Shown piece by piece: positions 1 to 7,686 of a DNA stretch of 64,000 nt. Below the pieces are notes generated by a model. That model saw only the letters and a list, made by a program, of their open reading frames with translations, searched no databases and was not told the DNA's origin. Location of the stretch: NCBI GenBank assembly GCA_947493255.1, contig CANLQK010000005.1, positions 62,001-126,000 of the forward strand, in the 5' to 3' direction. This stretch comes from an uncultured Paracoccaceae bacterium (GTDB lineage: Bacteria; Pseudomonadota; Alphaproteobacteria; Rhodobacterales; Rhodobacteraceae). Both the position numbers and the translations under genes were made by a program. Each line of letters begins with the position of its first letter. Position 1 is the first letter of the stretch.

Positions 1-1727
1 TGACGCGAGAAAATCTCGAAATCGTGCCACTGCGCGACAGCCGCTGTGATCAGCCCAACCTCGTCATCCGAATGCACCATCACGGATGTTTCCGTCAAAA
101 TACGGCCGCGGCTGTCTGGGAAGTAGGCCAATGTCACACGTCCCGGTTTGGGCAGTCGCGATGCAGTCAGGCTATCAACGAAATCCTTCGCCCCGGGGCC
201 GTCAATTTTGTATCGGCTAAATCCGGTAATTGGTAGCATCCCACATCCGGTTGTAACCGCCTCAACCTCGCGTTTGATCGCGGCCTCCCACGGACCACTG
301 CGATCCCAAGTCTGGCTGCTCTCCTCGGATGTATCCTCACCGTCGTTCGCAAACCAATTGGCGCGTTCCCAACCGTTGTAGGCACCAAACTGCGCCCCCG
401 CATCGGCCAAGCGGCTGTGCAAAGTGGAATGCTTCTTGTCCCGTCCGGCAGGCCATTCGTGATGCGGGAAATGCATGGCGTATTCATGGCCATACGTTTC
501 CAGCGCCTTGGACAGGCAATAATCGTGATCCGCATAATCGGTGTAACGACGCGGGTCACACGACCACATGTCGATCTCTGTTTCACCATGCATGATCCAT
601 TCGGCCAACACCTTGCCGGCACCACCGCCCTGCGCAATGCCAAAGGTAAACGAATGCGCCTCAAATGCGTTCTTCACACCGGGCATGGGGCCAATCATTG
701 GCAGTCCATCTGGTGCATAGGGGATCGGGCCGTTGATATTGCGTTCCACACCACCTTCGCCCAGCAACGGCAATCGCGCCATCGCGTCCTCGATGTAAAA
801 CTCTAACCGCTCCAAATCATCCGGATACAACTGGAAACTAAAGTCTTCCGGCATCGGGTCATCGGGCGTCACCCAATGGGCCTTACAATTGCGCTCATAT
901 GGCCCAAGGTTCAGCCCGTTTTTATCCTGGCGTAGATAGTAGCTGATGTCCGGGTCACGCAGCAGCGGCACTTTGCGGCCATTCTCTTTAGTCCACGCCT
1001 CTAGCTCTGGTAATTGACCCGTCAGAAAATACTGGTGGCTCATCACCACCATCGGCACCGTGCGCCCACCAAACGGCTTGAACATCTCGCCCACACGTTG
1101 CGCATAATAGCCTGCACAGTTCACGACAAACTCACATCGGATGTCGCCCTTATCGGTCTTCACAACCCACTCGTCACCGTCACGATCAATGCCAGTCACA
1201 GGGCAGAACCGTTCAATCCGCCCGCCGGCCTCGCGTGCCCCTTTGGCAAGCGCCTGTGTCAATTGCGCAGGGTCAATATCCCCATCCAACGGGTCCCACA
1301 TGCCGCCTTCTAGATCATGCGTTTCAATAAACGGGTGATGTTCCTGCAGCTCTTTCGGTGTCAGAATATCCATCTGCAAACCTTGGGCCAACGCCTGCCC
1401 ACTTGCTCTTTCGAATTCTTGCATCCGTTCCTTTGAATGCGCCAGACGAACGGAACCGGTGACATGATAGTTCATCGGGTAATCAACTTCGTCAGCCAAC
1501 CCACGGTACAGCTCGGCACCATATCGTTGCATGTTCATGATCGCCCAGTTGGGTGCAAAGTTTGGGACATTGCCCGCCGCATGCCACGTGGACCCAGCAG
1601 TCAATTCGTTCTTTTCCAAAAGCACACAGTCGGTCCAGCCAGCCCGCGCCAAATGAAACAACGCCGATGTGCCGATCACACCACCACCAATAATGACCAC
1701 ACGGGCTGTCGTCGGAAAATCTGCCAT
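1..1727 (-). CDS. FAD-dependent oxidoreductase, dimethylglycine/sarcosine dehydrogenase family (partial, C-terminus off left edge)
   Basis: 575 residues are visible and the frame stays open to the window edge. The N-terminus has a dinucleotide-binding motif VVIIGGGVIGTS (about residues 10-21) and a DAO-type FAD fold; VNCAGYYAQRVGEMF and TFGIAQGGGAGKVLAEW are typical of the FAD domain of this family. The last visible residues (GRVTLAYFPDSRGRI) resemble the start of the folate-binding GcvT-like domain. Family members oxidise N-methyl groups of dimethylglycine, sarcosine or related amines, yielding formaldehyde or methylene-tetrahydrofolate. The ATG is preceded by AAGGGAG. It is the last gene seen of an operon running from 3706, 13 bases after a GFA-family gene, which fits formaldehyde-producing chemistry. 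The exact substrate cannot be told. Confidence 0.85.
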   Translation of the reverse strand, partial: MADFPTTARVVIIGGGVIGTSALFHLARAGWTDCVLLEKNELTAGSTWHAAGNVPNFAPNWAIMNMQRYGAELYRGLADEVDYPMNYHVTGSVRLAHSKERMQEFERASGQALAQGLQMDILTPKELQEHHPFIETHDLEGGMWDPLDGDIDPAQLTQALAKGAREAGGRIERFCPVTGIDRDGDEWVVKTDKGDIRCEFVVNCAGYYAQRVGEMFKPFGGRTVPMVVMSHQYFLTGQLPELEAWTKENGRKVPLLRDPDISYYLRQDKNGLNLGPYERNCKAHWVTPDDPMPEDFSFQLYPDDLERLEFYIEDAMARLPLLGEGGVERNINGPIPYAPDGLPMIGPMPGVKNAFEAHSFTFGIAQGGGAGKVLAEWIMHGETEIDMWSCDPRRYTDYADHDYCLSKALETYGHEYAMHFPHHEWPAGRDKKHSTLHSRLADAGAQFGAYNGWERANWFANDGEDTSEESSQTWDRSGPWEAAIKREVEAVTTGCGMLPITGFSRYKIDGPGAKDFVDSLTASRLPKPGRVTLAYFPDSRGRILTETSVMVHSDDEVGLITAAVAQWHDFEIFSR

Positions 1728-1740
1728 GAGTAGTGCTCCC

Positions 1741-2127
1741 TTAAGCTTGATCAAAATGCGGAACATCGTCCGCAATGTCGTAATAATCGCCCTTATCGGC
1801 GACAAAGATGTGTTTTTCAGTCGTGACGCCCGTGGCCCCATCAATGGTCCCGGACATCACAGAAATTCGGTCGGGCTGGGTCGCATCAGCCCAAAACAGG
1901 GACGACCCACAGCGGTTGCAAAACCCGCGTTTCGCCTCGGGCGACGATTGAAACCATTGCAAACTTTCGTCGTTTGTAATGGTCAATTCATCCTTCAGAA
2001 CACGAATGGCCGAAACGTAATGGCCACTCGTCTTGCGGCATTGCACGCAATGGCACGCGACGCTTCCGCGCACGGCCTTGATGTAGCTATATGTAACGCC
2101 CCCACACAGGCATGATCCGGTTTGCAT
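1741..2127 (-). CDS. GFA/CENP-V family protein (glutathione-dependent formaldehyde-activating-like), copy 1
   Basis: 128 residues with the full zinc-ligand pattern of the GFA fold: GSCLCGGVTYS near the N-terminus, CHCVQCRKTSGHY in the middle and GFCNRCGSSLFW further on. The family is named for an enzyme proposed to speed S-hydroxymethylglutathione formation, but most members are uncharacterised and the activity is disputed. The C-terminal KHIFVADKGDYYDI is shared exactly with the next gene upstream (2137-2511), so the two are tandem paralogues. RBS AGGAAC lies before the ATG. Spacing is 9 bases to the upstream gene and 13 to the downstream dehydrogenase, so co-transcription is likely. A role in handling formaldehyde from the dehydrogenase is an inference. 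Confidence 0.88.
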   Translation of the reverse strand: MQTGSCLCGGVTYSYIKAVRGSVACHCVQCRKTSGHYVSAIRVLKDELTITNDESLQWFQSSPEAKRGFCNRCGSSLFWADATQPDRISVMSGTIDGATGVTTEKHIFVADKGDYYDIADDVPHFDQA

Positions 2128-2136
2128 ACTTTGTTC

Positions 2137-2511
2137 CTATTGGCTGTGCTGCGGAATGCCGTGGGGGATGTCGTAGTAATCCCCCTTGTCCGCCACAAAG
2201 ATATGTTTCTGAATGTCCAACCCCGTTGGTCCATCAATGGCCCCAAGCGAGAAGCTCATCCCGTCCTCATCATTGGCTTTCCAGAACAGGAAACAGCCAC
2301 ACGTCGGACAGAAACCGCGTTTGGCGTGCTCGCTTGCAGCATACCAGCGGACATCACCCTTGATTTCAAAGTTCGACACATCCGTATATCCCGACGCCCA
2401 GTGATGCCCCGATTGCTTCCGGCACTGCCCGCAATGACAGGCCGATACGCTCTTGCCGCCATCGATGACCGTGAACTGCACCGCTTTACAATTACAACTT
2501 CCATGCAACAT
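2137..2511 (-). CDS. GFA/CENP-V family protein, copy 2
   Basis: 124 residues starting MLHGSCNCKAVQFT, with zinc ligands in SCNCKAV, CHCGQCRKQSGHHW and GFCPTCGCFLFW. The frame is open further upstream, but the ATG at 2509-2511 is chosen because GGAG sits ten bases before it and because it overlaps the stop of the LysE gene by one base (TGATG), a usual translational-coupling arrangement. It is a paralogue of 1741-2127; the C-terminal KHIFVADKGDYYDI block is identical while the N-terminal halves differ, so the duplication is not recent. Biochemical role unknown; see the operon context. Confidence 0.88.
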   Translation of the reverse strand: MLHGSCNCKAVQFTVIDGGKSVSACHCGQCRKQSGHHWASGYTDVSNFEIKGDVRWYAASEHAKRGFCPTCGCFLFWKANDEDGMSFSLGAIDGPTGLDIQKHIFVADKGDYYDIPHGIPQHSQ

Positions 2512-3128
2512 CACGTTCTCCCCGGCGTTTGCGCTACACCCAACAGAACGCCATAGACGACAAAGCAGACCGCCATAAAGCGACGGAACCATACGTTGAA
2601 AACGGCACCGATCGCTGCACGCCCCAAACCGGCACCCATCGCCGTATAGGTACAATAACTCAACGTAGTCAGTGTCAGCGCAGTTGGCACGATCACCCAC
2701 ATCTGTTCGCCGATGGCGACATCAGGTTGCACGAATTGACTGAACGCCGCCAAATACCCTGCCACGCTTTTGGGGTTAATCGTCGCGATAGCCAACGCGC
2801 GCCAATACATCGACCCAGCCGCCAGCGTCTCGGCCGGCGGTGTCTTGGCCTTAACCCAACCGCGCACACCCAACGAAATCAAAAAGACAGCACCAATCAG
2901 TTTGGCAATCTGGAACGCCGTTTCAGATGCAGCGAGCAAAGCGGTCACCCCAAACGCTGACAACGCAAGAAACAGGCTCGCTTGCGTCAAAATCGCACCC
3001 ACTGCTGGCAGGCTGCGCCAAAACCCGTAGGTCATCCCGTTAGATATGCAATTCACCGCATTCGGTCCGGGTGTCGTTACAAAGACGACCCAAAACAATG
3101 CAAAAATGGTCCAAGCTTCAAACGTCAT
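2511..3128 (-). CDS. LysE/RhtB family amino-acid exporter
   Basis: 205 residues, an inner-membrane protein with about six hydrophobic segments and the family hallmark near the N-terminus, FVTTPGPNAVNCISNG, with a second family-like stretch AIATINPKSVAGYLAAF. LysE/RhtB proteins export amino acids or derivatives by proton exchange. The ATG at 3126-3128 is preferred over an upstream start at 3176: it has GGGGGCGAG just before it and starts 8 bases after the regulator's stop, whereas the longer start would overlap the regulator by 40 bases. In this operon it may export a product or toxic analogue of the demethylation pathway (inference). Confidence 0.9.
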   Translation of the reverse strand: MTFEAWTIFALFWVVFVTTPGPNAVNCISNGMTYGFWRSLPAVGAILTQASLFLALSAFGVTALLAASETAFQIAKLIGAVFLISLGVRGWVKAKTPPAETLAAGSMYWRALAIATINPKSVAGYLAAFSQFVQPDVAIGEQMWVIVPTALTLTTLSYCTYTAMGAGLGRAAIGAVFNVWFRRFMAVCFVVYGVLLGVAQTPGRT

Positions 3129-3136
3129 CTCGCCCC

Positions 3137-3706
3137 CTAATAGACAGGCGGCGCGATCACCCAGATCGCAACGCATTGTTCCGCATACGGGTTCATCCAG
3201 CGAAACGGTTCACCGCGAACGCGAAAACTATCGCCCGCAGCCAAGGAATAGGTCTTTCCAGCAATCCACATATCCAACCGGCCTGACACAATGTACCCAA
3301 CCTCTTGGGTTGGTCGCACAACCGGCTCTGTAATCTGTGACCTTGCCTCAAAGGTCGAATGAACCACCTCGAAATCATCCGTCAGATCTGGCGAAAGCAG
3401 TTCTTCCACCAACCCCGCCTCGCGCGATCCAATTGGGCGGCGCGCGTCACTCCGCACGATCAACCCTTGCTCATGCGCTGGCGCGGCAGACCGAAACAAA
3501 CTGGACACAGAAACATCCAACGCACGCGCCAAATGCCGCAAGTCAGTAATCGATGGTTCAGACAAATCTCTCTCGACCTGACTAAGCCATCCAACCGACC
3601 GCCCCAGCCTGTCGGCCAATTCTACCAGCGTCAAACCACGCGCCCGCCGAAGCGCACGAATATCGGCACCCAATGTATGGTTCGCGTTGGCTGAATCGTG
3701 AATCAC
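3137..3706 (-). CDS. XRE-family transcriptional regulator with C-terminal cupin domain
   Basis: 189 residues. Residues about 13-67 form a lambda-repressor-like HTH (LTLVELADRLGRSVGWLSQVE, seen as LVELADRLGRSVGWLSQ then VERDLSEPSI); residues about 110-189 form a cupin barrel (VGYIVSGRLDMWIAGK, AAGDSFRVRGEPFRW). Such HTH-cupin proteins are one-component sensors of small metabolites, often of amine or amino-acid catabolism. The start is a GTG at 3704-3706 with AAAGGAG about ten bases before it. It heads the operon with LysE, two GFA genes and the dehydrogenase and probably controls it. Two related palindromes lie upstream (3751-3798) and a hairpin can cover its RBS. Confidence 0.9.
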   Translation of the reverse strand: MIHDSANANHTLGADIRALRRARGLTLVELADRLGRSVGWLSQVERDLSEPSITDLRHLARALDVSVSSLFRSAAPAHEQGLIVRSDARRPIGSREAGLVEELLSPDLTDDFEVVHSTFEARSQITEPVVRPTQEVGYIVSGRLDMWIAGKTYSLAAGDSFRVRGEPFRWMNPYAEQCVAIWVIAPPVY

Positions 3707-3716
3707 CTGCGGTGCT

Positions 3717-3737
3717 CTCCTTTGTTGTTAAAAGGAG
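3717..3737 (-). promoter_or_regulatory. Hairpin that would sequester the regulator's Shine-Dalgarno
   Basis: CTCCTTT (3717-3723) and AAAGGAG (3731-3737) form a perfect 7-bp inverted repeat with a 7-base loop. On the minus-strand transcript the 3'-side arm is the AAAGGAG used by the GTG start at 3706, so folding would hide the RBS. It matters only if transcription starts upstream of 3737, which I cannot show. Confidence 0.45.
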
Positions 3738-3750
3738 TGGCACGGCTTCG

Positions 3751-3798
3751 TGAAATTTCAAAGGATTTTTTCATTCCTCGCTGAAATTGATTTCAGCG
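3751..3798. promoter_or_regulatory. Two related palindromes, candidate operators of the XRE-cupin regulator
   Basis: TGAAATTTCA (3751-3760) is a perfect 10-bp palindrome. CGCTGAAATTGATTTCAGCG (3779-3798) has two 9-bp arms around a TG. They share the half-site TGAAAT and their centres are 33 bp apart, about three helical turns. Both lie in the promoter region of the XRE gene. The second also follows the stop of 3803-4252, but the bases after it in that direction are A-rich, not T-rich, so it is a poor terminator. Confidence 0.5.
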
Positions 3799-3802
3799 GA
3801 CG

Positions 3803-4252
3803 CTAACTAGCAAAGACCCGATTTAATATTTTTTCTATCATATCAGCATCTTGCTGGTTAAATGCGTCAGGCTGATCGCTATCAATATCAAACACGGCAA
3901 TCACGTCACCACCTGCATTAAACACAGGTAAAACCAACTCTGACCGTGTAGATGACGCGCAAGCAATATGGCCCTCAAACGCTTCAACATCCGGCACCAG
4001 CTGTACTTGACCCGTCCGTGCCGCAGCACCGCATACCCCACGCGAAAAAGGAATCTGCAGGCACCCATGCCCGCCTTGATACGGTCCAATCTTCAACAAC
4101 TCCGGCGCAGTCACGCGATAAAACCCCGTCCAATCAAACCGATCGTCAGAATGATGCACTTCGCACGCGACAGTTGCCATAAGTGAAACAACGTCGTCTT
4201 CGCCCTCTATCAGGCTCTCGATCGTCTGGGAAAGCAGTCTGTAGTCCGGCAT
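3803..4252 (-). CDS. msrC: GAF-domain free methionine-(R)-sulfoxide reductase (fRMsr)
   Basis: 149 residues, a single GAF domain. Three cysteines, C64 (GGHGCLQIPF), C74 (RGVCGAAA) and C98 (HIACASSTRSE), have the same 10- and 24-residue spacing as the catalytic and resolving cysteines of E. coli fRMsr as I recall them, and the STRSELVLPV stretch matches the family. The enzyme reduces free methionine-R-sulfoxide in the cytoplasm using thioredoxin. Length is about that of short family members. It is transcribed alone, away from gamma-glutamyltransferase and towards the XRE operon. A plain GAF sensor is the alternative, but the three cysteines argue for the enzyme. Confidence 0.85.
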   Translation of the reverse strand: MPDYRLLSQTIESLIEGEDDVVSLMATVACEVHHSDDRFDWTGFYRVTAPELLKIGPYQGGHGCLQIPFSRGVCGAAARTGQVQLVPDVEAFEGHIACASSTRSELVLPVFNAGGDVIAVFDIDSDQPDAFNQQDADMIEKILNRVFAS

Positions 4253-4555
4253 CGCACCCTCGCATTTTAAAGCCTTCTTTTTGAACCAGAAATACCAACA
4301 GCATTCAATCCGGATACCGCTCTGCTCCCAGGAAGATAGTTAACTCTTTGCTAAGCACGAAAAACCACATTCTTGCCATCGTGTTTCCCCAGCGACACCC
4401 GAATCCAACATCATTGGGTGTCTTGTAGCTGCATAGGCTATTCTCGGCGTCGTGTTTAACAGCCCCCACCCAGTACGCGACGTCGGGAACTATGCGCTTC
4501 GACCTTTCCCCCAATAAATCTGGCGCTACAGTATCTCCAAACAATCGGAGACATC
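4253..4555. other. Intergenic region between divergent fRMsr and gamma-glutamyltransferase genes
   Basis: 303 bases with no convincing gene. It should hold both promoters. A 7-bp inverted repeat GACACCC (4394-4400) / GGGTGTC (4416-4422) with a 15-base loop is the only structure I noticed. GGAG lies just before the plus-strand ATG at 4556. An open frame on the minus strand (4305-4544) starts only with TTG, has no RBS and no recognisable protein features. Confidence 0.5.
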
Positions 4556-6133
4556 ATGCGCGACTTTCAACAACCGGGCCGGTCCGCGGTCATTGCCCAG
4601 AACGGCATCTGCGCCACATCCCACCCGCTAGCGGCTAAGGTCGCTGTGCAAATCCTAGAGGCAGGCGGCAACGCCATGGACGCGGCAATCGCCGGCGCGG
4701 TACTGCTCGGCCTCTGCGAACCCCAATCCACGGGGATCGGCGGCGACGCATTCTGTCTGTTCAACCTACCGGGTTCCAACGACGTCCACGCGATGAACGC
4801 TTCTGGTCGCGCGCCCGCGGGGCTAGACGCTGCAAAACTCCGCGCAGAAGGTCACGCAAACATCGCGTTAACGTCCCCGCATGCAATCAGCCTACCTGGC
4901 GCGGTCGACGGTTTTATCCAACTTGCCAAAGATCACGGGAAGATAGGCCTCAAGGCCTGCCTCGCGCCTGCTATTCACTACGCAGAAACCGGCATTCCAG
5001 TGGCCCCGCGCGTGGCATTTGATTACGCCGAAGCCCACGGCACCCTCAAAGGGGCGGGCCGAAAACATTTCACGCTCAACGACAAACCACTGACCACCGG
5101 CCAAGTCTTTCGCGCACCTGGCCAGGCCGACGTCCTGCGTCGCATCTGCATGGATGGTCGCGAAGCCTTCTATGAAGGCGAAGTCGCAGAAGACATGGTC
5201 GCATCCCTCAACGCTGCCGGCGGCACCCACACACTGGATGATTTCGCCTCGGTACGGGCCAATTACACCACTCCTATCAGTGGCACCTACAAAGATATCG
5301 AACTGGTCGAACATCCGCCAAACGGTCAGGGCGCAACGGCGATCTTGATCCTGAATATCCTCAAACATTTCGATATCGCAGGCCTCGACCCAATGGGCAT
5401 CGAACGCGCGCATATCGAGGCCGAAGCCACAAAGCTCGCCTACGACACCCGCAACCGCGTGATCGCCGACCCCGACCATACGGCGCGGTTAGAACACATG
5501 TTGTCGGCGGACACAGCCGCGAACCTCGCAGGCCTCATCGACAAAACCAAAGTCCTACCTGCCGACCTACCGGGGTCCGAGGCCGTTCACAAAGACACCG
5601 TTTATATCACGGTCGTCGACAAAGACCGCATGTGCGTTTCGATGATTTATTCCATCTTCCACAGCTTCGGCTCCGGTCTCGCATCCGACAAATTCGGCAT
5701 CCTCTTCCAAAACCGTGCCGCTGGTTTCACGCTGGAACAGGGCCACCCGAACGAAGCAGGCGGCGGCAAACGCCCCATGCACACTATCATTCCCGGTATG
5801 GTCAAACGCAGCGGCAAAATCGAAATGCCCTTCGGCGTCATGGGCGGGGCCTATCAATGCACAGGCCACGCACGTTTCATTACCAATATGGTAGATTTCG
5901 GAATGGACCCTCAGACCGCAATCGACCACCCCCGTTGCTTTGCGGACAGCAACACCCTAAATGTCGAAACCGGCTACGACGATGGCGTCGCTCAGGGACT
6001 GGCTGATTTGGGCCATAACGTCACCCGCGCCGTTGGCCCGATCGGCGGTGCGCAAGCAATCAAACTGCGCGACGATGGCCTGCTCGAAGGGGCATCAGAC
6101 CCCCGCAAAGATGGGATAGCCCTTGGATACTAA
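4556..6133 (+). CDS. ggt: Gamma-glutamyltransferase family protein
   Basis: 525 residues. N-terminal CATSHPLAAKVAVQILEAGG and the stretch STGIGGDAFCLF are typical of the GGT large-subunit part; HPPNGQGATAILILNIL follows. The autoprocessing site that yields the N-terminal nucleophile is DTVYITVVDKD, with Thr348 as the expected nucleophile, followed by FHSFGSGL and the small-subunit part. GGT cleaves gamma-glutamyl bonds (glutathione and analogues). Unlike E. coli Ggt there is no signal peptide, so a cytoplasmic member acting on gamma-glutamyl intermediates or acylated amides is likely. RBS GGAG precedes the ATG. It overlaps a tiny membrane-protein gene at its 3' end. Confidence 0.92.
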   Translation: MRDFQQPGRSAVIAQNGICATSHPLAAKVAVQILEAGGNAMDAAIAGAVLLGLCEPQSTGIGGDAFCLFNLPGSNDVHAMNASGRAPAGLDAAKLRAEGHANIALTSPHAISLPGAVDGFIQLAKDHGKIGLKACLAPAIHYAETGIPVAPRVAFDYAEAHGTLKGAGRKHFTLNDKPLTTGQVFRAPGQADVLRRICMDGREAFYEGEVAEDMVASLNAAGGTHTLDDFASVRANYTTPISGTYKDIELVEHPPNGQGATAILILNILKHFDIAGLDPMGIERAHIEAEATKLAYDTRNRVIADPDHTARLEHMLSADTAANLAGLIDKTKVLPADLPGSEAVHKDTVYITVVDKDRMCVSMIYSIFHSFGSGLASDKFGILFQNRAAGFTLEQGHPNEAGGGKRPMHTIIPGMVKRSGKIEMPFGVMGGAYQCTGHARFITNMVDFGMDPQTAIDHPRCFADSNTLNVETGYDDGVAQGLADLGHNVTRAVGPIGGAQAIKLRDDGLLEGASDPRKDGIALGY

Positions 6134-6317
6134 AGCCTTGGTAAAACGTTTGGCCCGCACCGGCGGCCTCGCCTGCATGATCGCAGGCGGGCTTCTCTGC
6201 GGCTTAGCCATCCGCGATGCTCTAAACGGCGTACCAGACGCAACACTGGACGCCGCCATAAACGCTGCGATCTTTAGCTTTGGTGGAATGATCTTCTTTT
6301 GGTCGAAGAAACCTTAG
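6123..6317 (+). CDS. Small two-TM membrane protein, unknown function
   Basis: 64 residues from a TTG at 6123-6125, overlapping the end of ggt by 11 bases. The protein has a basic N-terminus (TKALVKRLAR), a hydrophobic segment GGLACMIAGGLLCGLAI, a short acidic middle and a second hydrophobic segment INAAIFSFGGMIFFW ending in KKP. This regular pattern and the operon-like overlap support a real gene despite the weak start. Its stop shares the tetranucleotide TTAG with the stop of hspQ on the other strand. I do not recognise the family. Confidence 0.6.
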   Translation: MDTKALVKRLARTGGLACMIAGGLLCGLAIRDALNGVPDATLDAAINAAIFSFGGMIFFWSKKP

Positions 6318-6640
6318 TTCAACTGGAAATGCAGCGGGTACTGTCCGTCCTCGAAAGGGCCGAACAAATCGTCCAGATCAGGGTGATCCACGGGCTGGCC
6401 TGAATAGTCGGCAACCAAGTTCTGTTCAGACACATAGGCTACGTAATACGACTGATCGTTTTCCGCCAACAAATGGTAAAACGGCTGGTCTTTTGCAGGC
6501 CGCGCCTCTTCCGGAATAGCCTCATACCATTCGTCTGTATTGGCAAATACGGCGTCCACATCAAACACAACACCCCGAAACGGATGTTTCCGGTGTTTGA
6601 CCACTTGGCCTAAATGATATCGTGCGCGTGTTTTTAACAT
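6314..6640 (-). CDS. hspQ: Heat shock protein HspQ (YccV family)
   Basis: 108 residues starting MLKTRARYHLGQVVKHRKHP, with the family core FRGVVFDVDAVFANTDEWY, QPFYHLLAENDQ and YVAYVSEQNLV. HspQ is a small hemimethylated-DNA-binding-like protein; in E. coli it is a heat-shock product that modulates Lon specificity. An upstream ATG at 6655 would add five residues; the shorter start matches usual N-termini but neither has a clear RBS. Monocistronic, convergent with the ggt unit. Confidence 0.88.
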   Translation of the reverse strand: MLKTRARYHLGQVVKHRKHPFRGVVFDVDAVFANTDEWYEAIPEEARPAKDQPFYHLLAENDQSYYVAYVSEQNLVADYSGQPVDHPDLDDLFGPFEDGQYPLHFQLN

Positions 6641-6723
6641 AGTTGTGCAGCCCATAGACCGTTACTAAACAAACCACTAGCCCCAAGTCTATGCAGGCAA
6701 GCCAATTTTAAAGGAAACAAACT

Positions 6724-7605
6724 GTGCAGCTTACCCTAACAGTATTGGAAATCGTTGCCCCCGTCTTCCTTTTGGCAGCCGTCGGGTTTGCTTGGGTCAA
6801 AATGGGGTACGAATACCGCGTTGAATTCGTTACACGATTCGCGATGACGCTCTCCGTCCCTTGCCTCATCTTCACAGCCCTCATGAAAACCGAAATTGAC
6901 GCGTCAGCATTGGCAACCCTGTCGTTGGCCAGCCTCGTTGCGTACGGCGCTGTCACATTCTTGATGTGGTTGGTGGTTTGGTTGGGCGGGCTTGACCGCC
7001 GCACATTCCTTGCGCCGCTTATCTTTGGCAACACCGGCAACCTCGGTATGCCGCTTGCGTTGTTTGCTTTTGGTGAAACAGGGCTCGGCTACGCCGTCGT
7101 GGTTTTCGCTGTCATGGCCATACTTAGTTTCACCTTCGGAATCTGGCTCGTTTCCGGCGGCGGGTCCTTGTCCAAAGTCATCAAAGAACCGCTGGTCTTC
7201 GCCACACTCCTTGGTGGGCTCTTCTTGTGGCAAGGCTGGGAAACGCCAACATTTCTAACAAACGCACTAGACCTAATCGGCCAAATGGCGATCCCAATGA
7301 TGCTGATCACACTTGGCGTCGCCGTCGCCCGCCTCAAACCCAGCAATTTCACCGGGCCAATCGTTTTGTCCATCCTCAAGGCCGTCCTCTGCGCCGGCAG
7401 CGCCGCCCTTATCGGCACCTGGTTTGGCCTTGGCCCCGTCGCGCTGGCTGTCCTCATCGTCCAAATCGCGACACCTGTCGCGGTAACGTCCTATTTGTTG
7501 GCCGAAAAATATGGCGCCGATGCGGACAGCGTCGCTGGGCTCGTCGTTGTATCGACCCTGCTGTCGGTGGTCAGTTTACCGCTCATCCTCGCGTTTGTGA
7601 TCTAA
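6724..7605 (+). CDS. AEC family transporter (auxin efflux carrier-like permease)
   Basis: 293 residues, almost wholly hydrophobic with about ten segments in two repeats, as in AEC/BART permeases: FGNTGNLGMPLALFAFGE is the typical central motif of the first half, and QIATPVAVTSYLLAEKYG that of the second. Bacterial members export small organic anions such as malate or malonate; the substrate here is unknown. GTG start at 6724 with AAAGGAAAC before it. It stands alone between hspQ and an SLT lipoprotein gene. Confidence 0.88.
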   Translation: MQLTLTVLEIVAPVFLLAAVGFAWVKMGYEYRVEFVTRFAMTLSVPCLIFTALMKTEIDASALATLSLASLVAYGAVTFLMWLVVWLGGLDRRTFLAPLIFGNTGNLGMPLALFAFGETGLGYAVVVFAVMAILSFTFGIWLVSGGGSLSKVIKEPLVFATLLGGLFLWQGWETPTFLTNALDLIGQMAIPMMLITLGVAVARLKPSNFTGPIVLSILKAVLCAGSAALIGTWFGLGPVALAVLIVQIATPVAVTSYLLAEKYGADADSVAGLVVVSTLLSVVSLPLILAFVI

Positions 7606-7686
7606 ACTGCCCCTGAAACCAGTTTCCACACGCCGCGAATTGGGGTAAACTGTCCTCAATAAATAATACAAAAAAGCGAGAGGCAG

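Noticed and set aside
3779-3798. Palindrome as terminator of the fRMsr gene
   Set aside because: In the direction of that gene the bases after the stem are A-rich with no T-run; the related palindrome at 3751 makes an operator more likely.
4305-4544. 79-codon open frame on the minus strand between fRMsr and ggt
   Set aside because: Starts only with TTG, has no RBS, no protein-like pattern, and lies in the expected divergent promoter region.
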